Shown here: positions 1 through 11,846 of the stretch, in pieces
Layout of the letters: every line of letters starts with the position of its first letter
Numbering within the stretch: the stretch's first letter is position 1
Assembly (NCBI GenBank): GCA_019614645.1
Contig: JABWDB010000036.1
Location: forward strand, 1,550,001-1,614,000
DNA length: 64,000 nt
DNA from: Stratiolaelaps scimitus
Taxonomy: Eukaryota; Arthropoda; Arachnida; Mesostigmata; Laelapidae
Reading direction: 5' to 3'
Program-made: the position numbers and the translations under genes
Notes under the pieces: generated by a model
Told to the model about the DNA's origin: nothing
Database searches by the model: none
What the model saw: the letters and a program-made list of their open reading frames with translations, nothing else

Positions 1-2364
1 GGATTCACACACAACGTTAAGTCATAACGTCTCTGAGCCATCGTGATTTATCATTATATCTTAAGTGAGACATATACTGTCTCGTTGAGCCTTGTGACGA
101 GATTTCCACATGCCCATTGATAGGAGCAACAGCTGAATGAGAATTTCCATTATGGTATTATTACTGTTTTTATTCCATACCGGGTTCGAGTCTACTTCCA
201 CTCCAATAAACGTAAACATTTTGTTGGAAATTATCCACACGCGGCTATTCTGTATCGACAATAACTAGTGTTATGGTACAAGCTGATTTTCTTACGGATG
301 TCGAAGCTAATGAGATAATTAATTGTAGCATTTCTCTAGACGAAATTCGGTTTTCCAATTCTGTCTGATTTCTGAGCGAGGAACAATTTCGACCTTGTCG
401 CTAATTAAAATTGTTACAATCACTATTTTTGTACACATCTTGTAGATCAAGTGCTATTTATTGGTAGCGATTTTATCTCGGTAACTCTTAGCCAAGTTGA
501 TATCGTGGTGCCGTACGCAGACGAATGGAAGGTTGAGTTTCCGACTTCCATAAATCGAATTTGCGCCAATAGACCGAACTCAGTAGATGTACGAGTTCAT
601 CTGCCGTCCCGCTCAGAACTAATATCGTGATGGTAATTCACATAAATACTAATTAGGCTGCCCATTAAGGTGCTTCGTGGTAATAAGACTAATAAAAACG
701 TTGATGATAGTGAGAGAAGCAAAGAAGATCGAAGTCTACGAAACGAATTAGCTAAGCGATGGTGGTGCACTTCGTCGATGGAGCAAGATACCAACTATCA
801 TTAATGCAAATGACATTTATTGCCTCCTTCTTTGCAGGTACTCATACATAAAGAAACAATCTAATAATATCTAATGCTTGTCCCAATGTGATTCATAATT
901 GTTATGGGACTCACACAACGTGTCGGCAAATACGTCCATAACGAACAGGAATATTTGCCAAGGAGAAGATGATTGTTCATTAGTTTACAGAGGACTGAGC
1001 CGCAAGCGGTTTTTTTTAACCAAGCGAAGCCTGGTGACGTTTTTTCCTTGGAAAGGAATCATATCACATAGCATAATTGAAATAATATTATTAGCGCAAA
1101 CAGATAAAAAGGAAGAATTCCCCTAGGGTATCCAAAAAAGAAATGTTCAAATAACAAACCCACCGATCTTCTATTTAGAGAGTTGTGTGCTCAGTTATGT
1201 GCTCAGCCGTTCGTCACATCTCATTCGTGACTTTTGCTTCTACAAAAACGACCCGCCGTACAGATATGCGCGCATATATATATATATATATATATATCAC
1301 AGTTGGCAGGTTCATTGCGGGTTGTTATGTCGATAGCAGTCCACGCTTAGCTCATGTCGGTTAGCTCGACCTAACTTCGATTCTATGGTTCGCATTGAAT
1401 CATTTTTCTCGAGGGCCTTTTCACAAATTGAAGAGCATGCGGGGAATTAATTAGAACTAAAAACAGACGACCCAGTTAGCATGCTCTGCTTCACATTGCT
1501 CTCTTGGCCACTTCGTGACCGTCATCTGAAAGGTTTAAACATTCAACTTCGTGCACATAGAGGTTACCTGCGTTCAATTTCAAAGAAGTAACCTTACTGC
1601 ATGAAACAATACGAGGAAATCGCAAAGATTTAATAGGCCATCCACCTTTCGTATGGCGGGACGCTAAACATTTCTAATCCGCAACTAACCACACATGGCG
1701 CAAGAGGGAGACAAGTTTGATCCTGACAGTTATTATTATTATTGTTATTATTATTATCGTTCTAGCAGCAATCGTAGGTAAGGGACGCACCAACATCTGG
1801 CTCTGAGTAGGTCACTCCCATCGTCCCACGAAAAAGGTTCGATGCCCACCCAGCTCAAATTGTGGATGAAGGCTGGCAAATTACAGCTTAGAAAGCCATA
1901 ATTATTCCTCTCGCATTTGTGCTCTCCCTCGTACCCTCGCAGAACCTAGCAGTTTCTGTTGTTGCACAAGTTTCGGCAGCTCGACGACCATCGCGTTTTT
2001 ACCCTGGCATCATGCTTACTTGTAATATAGGATGTACCACATTCGTCAGGATGAAGCGTATGATGACCTAGCCCCCTGCAAAATCTTAGGCTAGTAAATT
2101 CCCCCCATAATCAGGTAGCATGTTAGAGGTTTGTACGTCATAGACCCGATCAAGGTTCGTTGGCGATACTGATGACGACCGCTGATGATCCCGTTGCGTT
2201 CCGCAGCCACTTACAACAACCGGTGAACGAAGCCTGGAAAAGATGTCGGCGTGCCGAACGAGAACAACAGCTTTTGCCCCCACAAAGTCACTGTGATCAA
2301 AGAAGTATGTATCTCCCTTCGAGGAGATTGAACATGAGAAACGGCTACCATATGCCAGCTGCTC
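1..2364. other. Non-coding stretch with no recognisable gene
   Basis: All open frames here are under about 80 codons and have no recognisable motif. The only structured elements I see are an AT microsatellite at 1274-1297 and a short ATT-rich run near 1730-1760. I see no splice-bounded exon that matches a family I know. Confidence 0.6.
1274..1297. repeat. (AT)n microsatellite
   Basis: Uninterrupted alternating A and T for about 24 nt, flanked on the left by a short GC dinucleotide run. Confidence 0.95.
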
Positions 2365-2436
2365 AGCGTGGTGGCTTGAGCGGGTATGTCTCGAGCTGCA
2401 AATGGCTGGCGGCCGCAGGTTCGAGTCCCGCGATGT
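2365..2436 (+). repeat. tRNA-derived SINE head or tRNA pseudogene
   Basis: An RNA polymerase III A-box-like element starts at 2372 (TGGCTTGAGCGGG). A canonical B box (GGTTCGAGTCC) lies at 2418-2428. The spacing is what an internal pol III promoter of tRNA type needs. I could not form a convincing acceptor stem, so a functional tRNA is unlikely and a SINE head or tRNA pseudogene fits better. Confidence 0.5.
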
Positions 2437-2588
2437 AAGAATATATGAGAACTTGAGCATTGTAAAAACTATAGTTCGGTTAATAAAAACTTTGAATTGT
2501 ATTGTAACACTCGTTTGACGTGGTGCTCCGATGTGCACCAGAGCAGGACGGCGCGAACGAGCCATCAGCATGGATTATGCTGTACAGT

Positions 2589-2624
2589 ATGCAGTACAAA
2601 TTCGTGAACGAATTTGTACTGCAT
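2589..2624. repeat. Perfect 16-bp inverted repeat with 4-nt loop
   Basis: The arm at 2589-2604 (ATGCAGTACAAATTCG) is exactly the reverse complement of 2609-2624, separated by TGAA. It lies about 150 bp downstream of a tRNA-like segment, so it may be a terminal hairpin of a small transposable element. A transcribed hairpin RNA is also possible. Confidence 0.85.
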
Positions 2625-3497
2625 CAAGGCCCTAATATTTAATTTCATCGGCGAACTCGACGGCGCGCTCCGAATACTGACCTGGCAGAGACTTATCGTG
2701 TTCCTCACAAGGACCCGTATCATTAAGCGTCTACTTTTAACCCCCTTCTTCCGCACACACACACACAATACAAAATATAATTCGGTCGGCTTCGTGAAGT
2801 AAGTCCCGGCGGTCCGGACCAGATTTGTACTGACAAAATGTAAAATGTTCAACTACACCACAAATATACTATTCTAGCTGAAAAATCTGCAGACCTACAG
2901 ATTCCACAAGATGCCTTACTTGGAACTCCACTCATTGTCAACAGTTTGGAAGGGATTATATTACAACCTCATGTGCTATTTCCCCATCGGGTGGTGGAGT
3001 GTCTGCATTGGAAATATGGGTCGTACTAGCAAGCGAGGTGAGAACTGGGTCAAGGGTTCTCCAAAATACGGGTCGACGTGTTAGTTTGAGATTACAACAG
3101 GACGAGAAAACTATACGTTGTCTACAGAGGAAAAAATACGGATGCAGCTTTTACAGCTCATACATTTCGTCAGACCACAGCTGTGTTATTAGTCATGGAT
3201 ACTAAAGAGTCATCCAATCGTTGTGCGAATGTATGAGCGTCTTTCGGAAAGTTCTACAGATTTTTTTTTTCACCTCTCCTCGTCAGTGCGCCCGCTGTGC
3301 GCAGTAGACAAGATCATCTGAGAAAGGGATTTGTTTATACACAAAGCAGACAGCACTGAGTCGTTCGGAACAATCAGTCAGCTGCACACTGACACACTAC
3401 CACCGATCTTATTTCAAGCGCTGTGCAACCACCCCCGGTTACTCGGTAGCCTGTGCAGAGCGGGCCAGGCTACAGAAGTACCCCTCCCACTAGGTAA

Positions 3498-3686
3498 CCC
3501 ACCTCTTCGCTGCTCCTGCCATCCGAAACCCTAGGCGGCCCTCACTACCTCGAAGGAGTCTACCACACGCTGATCCGCGTCAACGGGGACAAACGCAGGA
3601 TCTTTCCTACTGAGCGCCTTTCCCTCGCTGTGAGGCAGAGAGATGATGCCATCGCCTCTCTCGAGGCCATGACGACCTCGACCTGA
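3498..3686 (+). pseudogene. Possible 3' end of a retroelement ORF
   Basis: A 62-codon frame, open from just after a TAA at 3495, ends at TGA 3684-3686. An ATTAAA poly(A)-type signal follows at 3702-3707. The translation includes GPHYLEGVYHTLIRVNGDKR and further on ERLSLAVRQRDDAIASLEA. This reads like the basic C-terminal tail of an LTR-retrotransposon polyprotein, but I cannot name the family. No integrase or RT motif is visible upstream, so it would be a fragment. It could also be the last exon of an unknown gene. Confidence 0.3.
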
Positions 3687-3709
3687 CCTACTTCTCTGTA
3701 TATTAAAGT

Positions 3710-6178
3710 TGTGTGACTAAATGTAATACATATCAGTCAGTTTAGTTCGTTCAGCCTCCGAAACTGAACTGAAGCGAGCAGTGAAAAACTGCGCATTTGT
3801 CATATTTCGTTAGATAAGTTCCAAAAAGGTAACGCTGCCCCGGAAACCTCGCCCGCACATTCGGCGACGATGATGCTTTGAGCCAACGTGCGTTTCATTA
3901 GATAGACATTGTTTGAAAGTACCTTCGCATTATCAACGTTACAATGACTTAGAATAGAGAAATAGGCTCTCTAGATGAGCTCCGTATGCTGTTGGTGAGA
4001 TATTCGAGGACCTACTCATGCTGAGCTTTTGAAACAAAGGGAATACATTGACATGACTCGGGACTGCAGGCAACTTCATCGAGCTCAGGAAAGATTGGTT
4101 AAAACGCGTCCACATCCCCATCGACCGTGAGGAATGGTGTTCCGCCGCTCTCTCATACGAGTTCGATCCGCTTAAAATATTGGGTTAAACTAAGGTTGGT
4201 AACTCCCCAGGCTAAACCTCCGTTATTCCCTCAACGGTCTTCCGTCTGACCGCCATTTGTTCAGATCGATGACAAACCATTTTGGTAGAAAGAAACTGAA
4301 CTCTTTGAGTGAGAAGTCGAAAACGAGTTAATTTCGTTTTCTGCCTCGAAAAAAGAGGAATTCTACGAATCTTGTATAGCATAGCTGGTGGGCCATTGGA
4401 GTAAGGCCATCGCAAGCGATGGCGAAGCTAGACCGGAGGGACACGGGTGTGTTGGGTTTAAATCCTGTCAGACGCGGAGAATCTTTGGAGTTCTTTATCA
4501 TCTTTCTTTATCTGAAGATTCTTGCCAGGTACGAGTAAGGAAGAAAATAAGCAAAGGTGGCCCCGACAGGCTCATAGTAATACCTAAAAGGTTAAGAGCT
4601 GAGGCCTGTCGCATAGGGGAACAGCTGAGGGTCAGCTGGAAAAAACAAAAAAAAAGCGATGTAAACGACTTCGATGATTAAGGTAGGCGAAATTACTCTC
4701 GTGCGCACTGTGAACGCACCTTTAGACGTGAAACATCCGCACCACTTTCCGACCGACTTGATGATACATCGTCAAACGCGTACAGCAACAATCGTACGTA
4801 CACCTTCCTTAGCAAGAAATGTCAACGGCTCGAAAACGATCTCAATTCTTCGTAATGTTCAATGCTATCGTATGCTATACGCTACAGCAAAATAACACTG
4901 GCTGAATAGAAGAAACGGATGACGAATTACTGTCAACATCTAGCGAACTATTTCCGTAATGCTGTAGCTCCTTAGATGAAACTATATGGGTGCTAGGTAT
5001 AAGAAATTGATTGATTTTTTACAACTGTGGACATTATCGAAGCTATCATGTGCATAATCAGATAGACACATTCACCTTTGGTGCCATGCTGAACGAAAAC
5101 TCATCAAATATAGGTTGCAAATAGATATATGATGCATATGTGAAATAACGTAATTTCATGACGTGTTGCTATATGTGCAGCAACAAAATATCGAACTTGT
5201 GTGATGATCCTGCACACGGATCGAGGCGTATACCAAGCTCGATCGTGTGTTATATAAGTAGGTGCACACAGAGAAAATTATCATTACTCACCCCATTAAA
5301 CCGCTGAGCAATTTCTCTAGCTCTTGTTGTATAGTATTGCAATCTATTCTCACCCGTTTATTGTCAACGTCACATTGAACATCGCGACTATAATGAGGCG
5401 AGGTGTTTTTTTGAGCTCGAAGAAGGCAGTTATCGTGTTCGCTATTAACACGTTGAGATACAAGATGAAACGATGTAGTTACTTGCTGTGCTGAGTAGGG
5501 CAGTTCACACAGCCCACAAATGCGTTCCTACTTATTCAATGGGTGTACAAGTAAACAACGCTTCCTCGAACGTGTTTTTCAGTTGTTTTCGCCGAGAAAT
5601 GACGAAACTGCAGTGATGCGAATCGATCCACCGTCCTCTGGTCACCAACCAACCGCCCGGATACCGGAGTCGTCGGCGGATCCGAGTTGCTCTATGTCTC
5701 TCCGAGCATCACAGCGGAATTGGGGAAATGTACCGCCACTGCTAGGCAAATCAGGCCCGGCTCGTTCGTCCTTTTCGGCAAACCCGCTAAGGCTAACGCA
5801 AAGCAAACAGGAGCAATATGAATCGAAGGGCATGCAAAGCCTATAGACACTCGAGCACCGTATGTCGCGTCCGTACATGGCCGCTCTCGTGGGATCAGAC
5901 ATTTTCGAATAACCAGCGTGTCTGTTCCATATGCTGTCCCGCGTAACTGCCTGAATGAGTGTACGTCGATCATCGACCGGAACAACCGAGTTCGGCAACG
6001 CTCCCATAGGGCGTATCGAAATGGTCTGGCTACTTTCTGTAATGTAGATGAATTGCCCCTTTGTTGCCGCCGCCGCCGCCGCGTAAACCACTCCCGGGAA
6101 ATTTGACATAACCAAAATAGATTTGCATCGCGTTTGTGACTCGGCGCGACACAACGTTCGCGGAGCCATTTCGTCGCA
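3710..6178. other. Non-coding stretch upstream of the tetraspanin
   Basis: I see no gene here. Small features are an 8-bp perfect hairpin at 4406-4423 (GCCATCGC, AA, GCGATGGC) and, 30 nt later, a B-box-like GGTTTAAATCC at 4455-4465. Together these suggest another degenerate tRNA-derived repeat. The segment becomes more GC-rich from about 5560 towards the tetraspanin start. Frames on the opposite strand at 5640-6340 look like shadows of this composition. Confidence 0.5.
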
Positions 6179-6880
6179 ATGAGTTTGGTCAGCGCGAATG
6201 GCCTCCGCAGAATCAAATGTGCCTTCTATATTCTCAGTGCTATCCTCTCGGTGCTGGCAGCCCTCGCACTGACGCTTGGCACCTTTATCATCTACGTCAT
6301 AACTCGTGTCAAAACTCCGCGCCGACTTATCGACCTTTCGCATATATCAGGCTCGACGATACTCATCATTACGATTGGATCTCTGTTGGCACTATTCATT
6401 ATCAGCGGATGCTTCCATGCCTGTCTCGGTATACGGTGGGTGCTCCTGAGTTTCGTCACCCTTACGACCGCGATCCTAATCACGGAGGCGGTGGCCGCTG
6501 CCAGTCTGGCGAAACATCTGAACAGGAAAGATCTGGAACAATTCCTGTCCGAACTCATGCTCGGACTCATCGCTACAACGGCTAGCGAGGTGGGAAGATC
6601 GGCTTCGCTCTCAACCGAGCCGGCGTTCGAGCTCATCCAGACGTTGTTCGCGTGCTGCGGCGATCAGAATGCCCTTGACTATGTGAAGTATCATTTGAAC
6701 TACCAGAACTTCTGCACTGCAGCAGCACATCGAACGCACAGTATCTATGACGACGGCTGCAGGCAGATCATCTACACCTATCTGCATAGGAACAAGGAGG
6801 TATTTTTGGCAGTGTTCGTTTTCACTGTCGCGACTCAATTAAGTACATTATGTCTTGCTATCATGATTTGTTATCTCTAG
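6179..6880 (+). CDS. Tetraspanin, single exon
   Basis: This 233-residue protein has the four-helix plan of tetraspanins, plasma-membrane scaffolds that organise partner proteins into microdomains. Hydrophobic segments lie at about residues 13-42, 59-80, 85-110 and 208-232. The region between the third and fourth is the large extracellular loop. It carries the signature CCG motif (159-161) plus Cys179 and Cys194, giving the minimum four cysteines for two disulfides. The PxSC form of the third motif is absent. The start is the first ATG before TM1, and length is typical of the family (about 200-300). There is no intron, which is uncommon for animal tetraspanins and could point to retroposition; no poly(A) tract at the insertion was checked. 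A poly(A) signal lies about 330 nt downstream. The 233-codon frame on the opposite strand is a shadow. The specific tetraspanin subfamily cannot be assigned. Confidence 0.85.
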   Translation: MSLVSANGLRRIKCAFYILSAILSVLAALALTLGTFIIYVITRVKTPRRLIDLSHISGSTILIITIGSLLALFIISGCFHACLGIRWVLLSFVTLTTAILITEAVAAASLAKHLNRKDLEQFLSELMLGLIATTASEVGRSASLSTEPAFELIQTLFACCGDQNALDYVKYHLNYQNFCTAAAHRTHSIYDDGCRQIIYTYLHRNKEVFLAVFVFTVATQLSTLCLAIMICYL

Positions 6881-7205
6881 GCAGTGGTGGCAAGCGATAA
6901 TCATCAAATGGGTAGGTGACGTTTCAATTGTGGCGCTCAACCCATGTGGTCACCATCCAGCAATGCGGTGTGACCGTTGCTCAACGACCGGCTGCTGACC
7001 ACGCATGCTAACAGCTGTATGTGCTACATCTAAATAGCCACCGCGACCACTGCCTAAGGTTATTCCTTCATTGGTGTACTGCCACGCGGATCCTATGTAA
7101 ATGGTTCTCGCATGCAAGCGAAGCTTGCAGAATGAATTTGAGTCAGTCGTAGGTAAGCGCCCATGCCCAAACTGTGTTTATTTGTATTAAGAAAGCAATG
7201 TGCAT

Positions 7206-7211
7206 AATAAA
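7206..7211 (+). terminator. AATAAA polyadenylation signal, probably for the tetraspanin
   Basis: Canonical AATAAA on the + strand, 326 nt after the tetraspanin stop codon, with no other signal noticed between them. Confidence 0.5.
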
Positions 7212-7566
7212 CTGGTCGCAGTTTTTTTCGTGGGAATAGATAGCGCTAGATAGTGACACGCTTAGTTCGAACTCAGAACAGCAAACGTCCTCCCCAAGAA
7301 GTGCTTTAATAGTTTATTTATAATATTTATTGAACAAATTGCATATTTCGCCAAACCCCAGCGATGGCTCGTTGTTGTTGACCTTTGTGAAACACAACGA
7401 CAACATAACAACGTTTTTACAAAGATATGATCAAAGTTCAACACTCAGAATCTCGTTTCGGCTGTTGTCTGAATCAATCGTGAGCGTTCATTTCGCGTCC
7501 CATATCAAGACGTATCTAGAAACCCATCATTTAGCGACCCGGCCGGATCCTGCCTGGGAGCACCCA

Positions 7567-7573
7567 TATAAAA
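7567..7573 (+). promoter_or_regulatory. TATA-box candidate
   Basis: TATAAAA lies within a GC-richer context about 50 nt upstream of an ATG at 7616. That ATG opens only 27 codons (stop at 7697-7699). If real, the start would belong to a short first exon whose splice partner I cannot identify. It may be chance. Confidence 0.25.
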
Positions 7574-7769
7574 GACTGTCCCTCGTATCGAGTCTAACTC
7601 ATCCAGTGGGTGATCATGAAAGTCTCGAAAGCTCTGAAAACCGAGAGAATACGAGAGTTTTTACCTGGAGTTTTCTCTGCCATGCCCATCCCTGAGTAGC
7701 TTTTTTTTACGTCGGCTCTGTGTTCCAGCTCCCCGGAGGTCGGAGTGAAATAGGACTTCTCCGATTCCT

Positions 7770-7806
7770 CCGTTTTCCACAGTGTGATTAGCATTAAAAT
7801 GGCACC
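7770..7806. repeat. Diverged repeat, copy 1 of 3
   Basis: The segment reads CCGTTTTCCACAGTGTGATT followed by AGCATTAAAATGGCACC. It shares CCG-TTTTCCACAGTG with 8391 and GATTAGCATTAAAATGGCACC with 8962-9016. On + it looks like a pyrimidine tract plus AG and then a short open frame. On - it reads as a hydrophobic GAILMLITLWK stretch. The strand of any gene is therefore unresolved. Confidence 0.6.
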
Positions 7807-8287
7807 TTTTTCAAAGGCGACTTTGTCGTACGACAATGCAGCCTCCGTTCCAGCTTGTACTTGAGCTACGTTTGTGTGGATGATTTCATGGTAAAGATAA
7901 TTATTTCCCTTGAGAGAAATACTTGTTAGCCACTAGTAGGTACAGACGCGATAGGTATTATATATACGAAGCGTATTTGCTCACTTATATTTGAGTGTGT
8001 TTGAGTTCGTATGTCGTAGTTTCGTGGAATATCCTCGTAACACATTTATGTATACCTGTAAAGTTACTACTAAATGTTCTTTTTATAATGTAATTGCATA
8101 CTTGTCATCGGGTGTCAGCTGCGGCAAAACAAGATCCAAAACGCGTCTTGTACTCGAGATATGCTTGTATACAAAATTAGAATTTCTCAAGTCATAAATT
8201 GCTTGGAAAACTCTATCCACAGAGCTACACCGACCAGAACACTTGAATAGTTCGTGACAATTGAGGAACATCTACCCCCTCGGAGAT

Positions 8288-8449
8288 CTTAAGTTCAATG
8301 TTATAGGTGATAGTGGCCGAAACCTTGAGATCGAACGATTTGTCCACTGAGAGGTACGATATGCTATGGATGTCCTGCTCGCGTTGAACTCCGATTTTCC
8401 ACAGTGAGATCAAGATAAAAATCCTTCCCAAAAAACCTAACCAAATATT
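8288..8449 (-). other. Possible exon of an unidentified secreted or membrane protein; repeat copy 2
   Basis: On the minus strand an AG acceptor is followed by an open frame. It reads FLGRIFILISLWKIG (signal-peptide-like) and then a beta-strand-like stretch with DKSFDLKVSATITYNIELK. A GTAGAT donor-like site follows ISEG. The alternation loosely resembles the last strands of ML-domain (MD-2/NPC2) proteins, but cysteines are missing and I do not claim that family. Positions 8391-8424 match repeat copy 1. AT-rich low-complexity DNA at 8440-8530 lies upstream. Confidence 0.2.
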
Positions 8450-8961
8450 ATTGAAAAAAACAAAACTATTCGACGTTAAAATTAAAAAAAACTTAATTTT
8501 TTTTAAATTTAAAAAATGTAATATATTTTTTGTAATTTTAAAAATCTAGAACCGGAATCGCGGTAGGAACAACGTCTCTCCTTGCCTTCACGAGTAAGGA
8601 AACCCAAGTCGCCGTGGCCTGATACCATGGGTACCCCATTGTGAGGGTTCTGCGTCAGTGTACCTATATATGAAGGCTTACAGTGCCACAGTTGAAACTC
8701 TGCTATTGCCCCCAAAACCTAGCATTGGCCACGTGGAGAACAAATATGTCCGTGAAGAACTTCCGGCGTTGTAGCGTTTATTTCTAGCTATCCAAACCGA
8801 CTACGAGCGAGGCCATCTGCTTAAAAAAGTCGGAAGATTTGACAGCAGGCAGAATATCGATTAGTTTTTACTCCTCCCACTATTCCCGTTCTCGTTGTGA
8901 TATCTTTTTATTTTCACTTCCCTTCTACTCTAAAGCGTCGAAGGGTCGACCGTGAACGGGA

Positions 8962-9016
8962 CCTCCACATTCCACCTGAACTGATTAGCATTAAAATGGC
9001 ACCTTTCTGCAAAGTT
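8962..9016. repeat. Diverged repeat, copy 3 of 3
   Basis: It contains GATTAGCATTAAAATGGCAC, identical to copy 1 at 7785-7806, followed by a similar CCTTT-CAAAG continuation. Three copies in 1.25 kb indicate local duplication. Confidence 0.6.
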
Positions 9017-9100
9017 CGCTCGCGACTCGATCGCCCAACAATGAACGGTTATTCTGTGTCGGGCTTCAGGGAAGAAGGTACTGGTGGATATTGCCTATGA

Positions 9101-11399
9101 GACGTATGCCCGAGATAGTGTAATTCTCCTTGTGCTCGACTGACTCAGATTTAACCCAGTGGTCGCGACAACATGGTACAGGTTCTCTGCAAGAAAGTAC
9201 AGAACGCGTTTTAGTTCAGGTGTAACGTAGCGGTTGTTGCTATGCTTTCAAGAGGAGCACCTATGGGGAAGACTAACTTGGGCGTCTTCGGTCTTTGCAA
9301 TTGCAACTGTTTAAAAAAAACTCGATCCAAAACGTGGACAATGCGAACATGGGTTTGCAGTCCGGGAATTTTCTTCGTTCGCATTTAGTAGTAGTACAAA
9401 TGTTGTGAAAAATCAGGAAGGGCAGCTTAGTCCTTCAAGGATCTCGGACGGAGTAATGTAGGCGATTAAAATATAGGGAGCATGCGCGTCACAACGGCAC
9501 ACTTTTGCAGAAGAACCAAATTAAGTCTTCTGGAAAATAATCTGCTGCTTGGTTTTAGTCTGCTGGAAAGTAGGGGGCTTCATCGAAGTGAAGCATTCAG
9601 TTTATACGCTGGTTTGTAACACGGTGTTAGTGTGGTCGACATCTAACCTGAAGAGGTTTTCCAAACGGGCCTTAATCCGCCAGATGTGCCGCACTCGCCT
9701 GCTGAACTCCCAAGAGTGGTCATATAGTTCGCAACTCGCCTATTCTCGGGGTAAAAAGATTAATGAAGAGAATGAGGGATAGCTAAGTATGATCTGGTCC
9801 ATCCTTGACGTGCTTCTGTTCTTAGGGGCCGTTCCCACTCAGTTCCCGCAGTAGCTATATGAAACTTGGGTAGAGCTTTGATGGGCTGTATTGACGGTCA
9901 CGATGCAAGGTTCCGATGCTTCACTGGAGGATTTACCTCAAGCTTTTCCCTTATTCCTCCGGTTCAGAACAAACAACGTCCTCTTTTATATTTGCGTTAA
10001 CCATTTTTCAGAAATTACTGAAGCTAGGCTCATATCACACTGATGAAATACTAGCTTAACATTTCGTTTACACTTCTATGATCAATAAACACTAAAAATC
10101 TAGCCTCTTTTACTCAGTTAGAATAGAACTCAGTAGAACAACAACGACACTGTCGTTGTATTCACTTGTCTAAGCGAGCCACTCTTTTGTGTTCGCACCT
10201 TTAAGGTGGCACACGCTGTCAATACCAGCAATGGTTGAACACGGCAGCCCTAGACTACGCCCGCATTTCTTCTAACAGATTTTGTTCTTGGAAGAGGATG
10301 CGGAGCTTGTTAGATACCATATATATACATATATGTATATAGTGAGTTGGATGTCACTGTGACAAAAGCGAGTGCTCTACGAAATAATTGCAATAGTAAC
10401 TTGACTCGTTGCGACTAAAGGTCCCTCTCTCAGCCCTTCTCTTTCCCATTAGACATGTCTCGGTACCTATCTACTATATATTACGGCATTACAACACGAA
10501 TTCCCGGGGCGAAATTGCACACCTCTCTGAGACCTGGTATCGACTCAAACAAAGCTTTTTACTTCAGTTATAGTATGTTGCGTACGGGATAGAGACCCAC
10601 ACACACACACATCCAATAGAAGCCGATATTAGTGGTATTATTAGTATTATTAGTTTTAGTGGCATGCGCTCGCATGACTGAATGCTAGACGAACAAAAGA
10701 CAGTGCACAGAGAAACGCGAGCCCCGGATGGTTGTCGGCTATATATAACCAAATATATATATATATGTATATATAATATCAATGATCACGGTTCAGTGCG
10801 ACGATAATATCGATGCTATAACGGGTTCGGCAGTTCTAATCGAAGTACGAAGTAAATATTTTTACTATTGCGATACTGGACAAATAATCGCTGGGCAAGT
10901 GAACAAACTTGTAAGAAACATTCATGACATTTTGAACGCTAATGAGCGTCACATAGCATGATATAACGGTGATAAACAAGAACAAAATCCTAATAACGCA
11001 TTATGATTATTATTGATTATTACTAACATTTATCGTTTGAATAACCGTTTAGTTATCCGGCAGATTCTCAGTAAACATCGCCAAGAATCCGATCCGAAGC
11101 CACTGGAGGTCACTTCCAAAATTGCCGTTATCCTTCGACTTTTTTATTACCTTTTTTTTGGCTCTTATGTTCTTATCGCTTCCTTTAGTTAAGACCGTTC
11201 GGTTCGATGAATGATACATATATAGAATAAAAACATTAATAATATTATATATATTTATTATGCACAATTACAATTTGACGAGTTTACACAAGAATATGTA
11301 TATTGAGGTCATGTAGCATGGCTATAGTCTACACATGCTACTCAAAAAAAAAAAAGGTTCTGCTGAACGAGACACCGCCGCATGATGTCTCTATCCACT
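9101..11399. other. Non-coding stretch with short AT tracts
   Basis: No exon or RNA gene was recognised. It holds short AT microsatellites around 10320-10340 and 10750-10775, a CA run near 10600 and poly(A) at about 11345-11356. The A run lies just beyond the 3' side of the LINE fragment that follows, but it is A on the + strand whereas the LINE is on -. It therefore does not look like that element's tail. Confidence 0.5.
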
Positions 11400-11846
11400 A
11401 CACTTTGAGCATACGTAGCTGTCGCGGGGTGTACGTTAACCTTCTGTCCGGCAACGAACATGATGGAACCCACGGATTGCAAAGTGGGGATCCACCACGT
11501 TCCAGTAGAATCTATTTAGGATCTTCCATACCTCGTTCATCATCGCACGCTGCGCTATAGAACTCTGGATCTATCTTTGTCATCGTTGTTTCTCACATAT
11601 GAATAAGCTCCTGCTAGGCTGGTATGCCATGTGAAAGCTTGCACCGACATTTTAGGTCCTCCATGGCGAGCGGCATGTCACACAGGAGATATACGGATCT
11701 GTTAAGATCCGAGCAGTTCACACCCAGTGTACGTTTTAGGACAACCGGCCTGGCTTAGTCGAGTTCATCCAGTTGGTTTGGTGAGAGCTTACTCTAAATA
11801 ACCTGGATCCCGTACGACACAGTCGAGACGACCTTTACCTCGAACA

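Noticed and set aside
2086..2571. 161-codon minus-strand frame
   Set aside because: Part of the translation (SRDSNLRPP) comes from reading a tRNA-derived repeat backwards, a common artefact; no domain or gene context.
5642..6343. 233-codon frame on the minus strand
   Set aside because: It overlaps the tetraspanin start and shows only Arg/Ser-rich filler; it is a shadow of the GC-rich coding strand.
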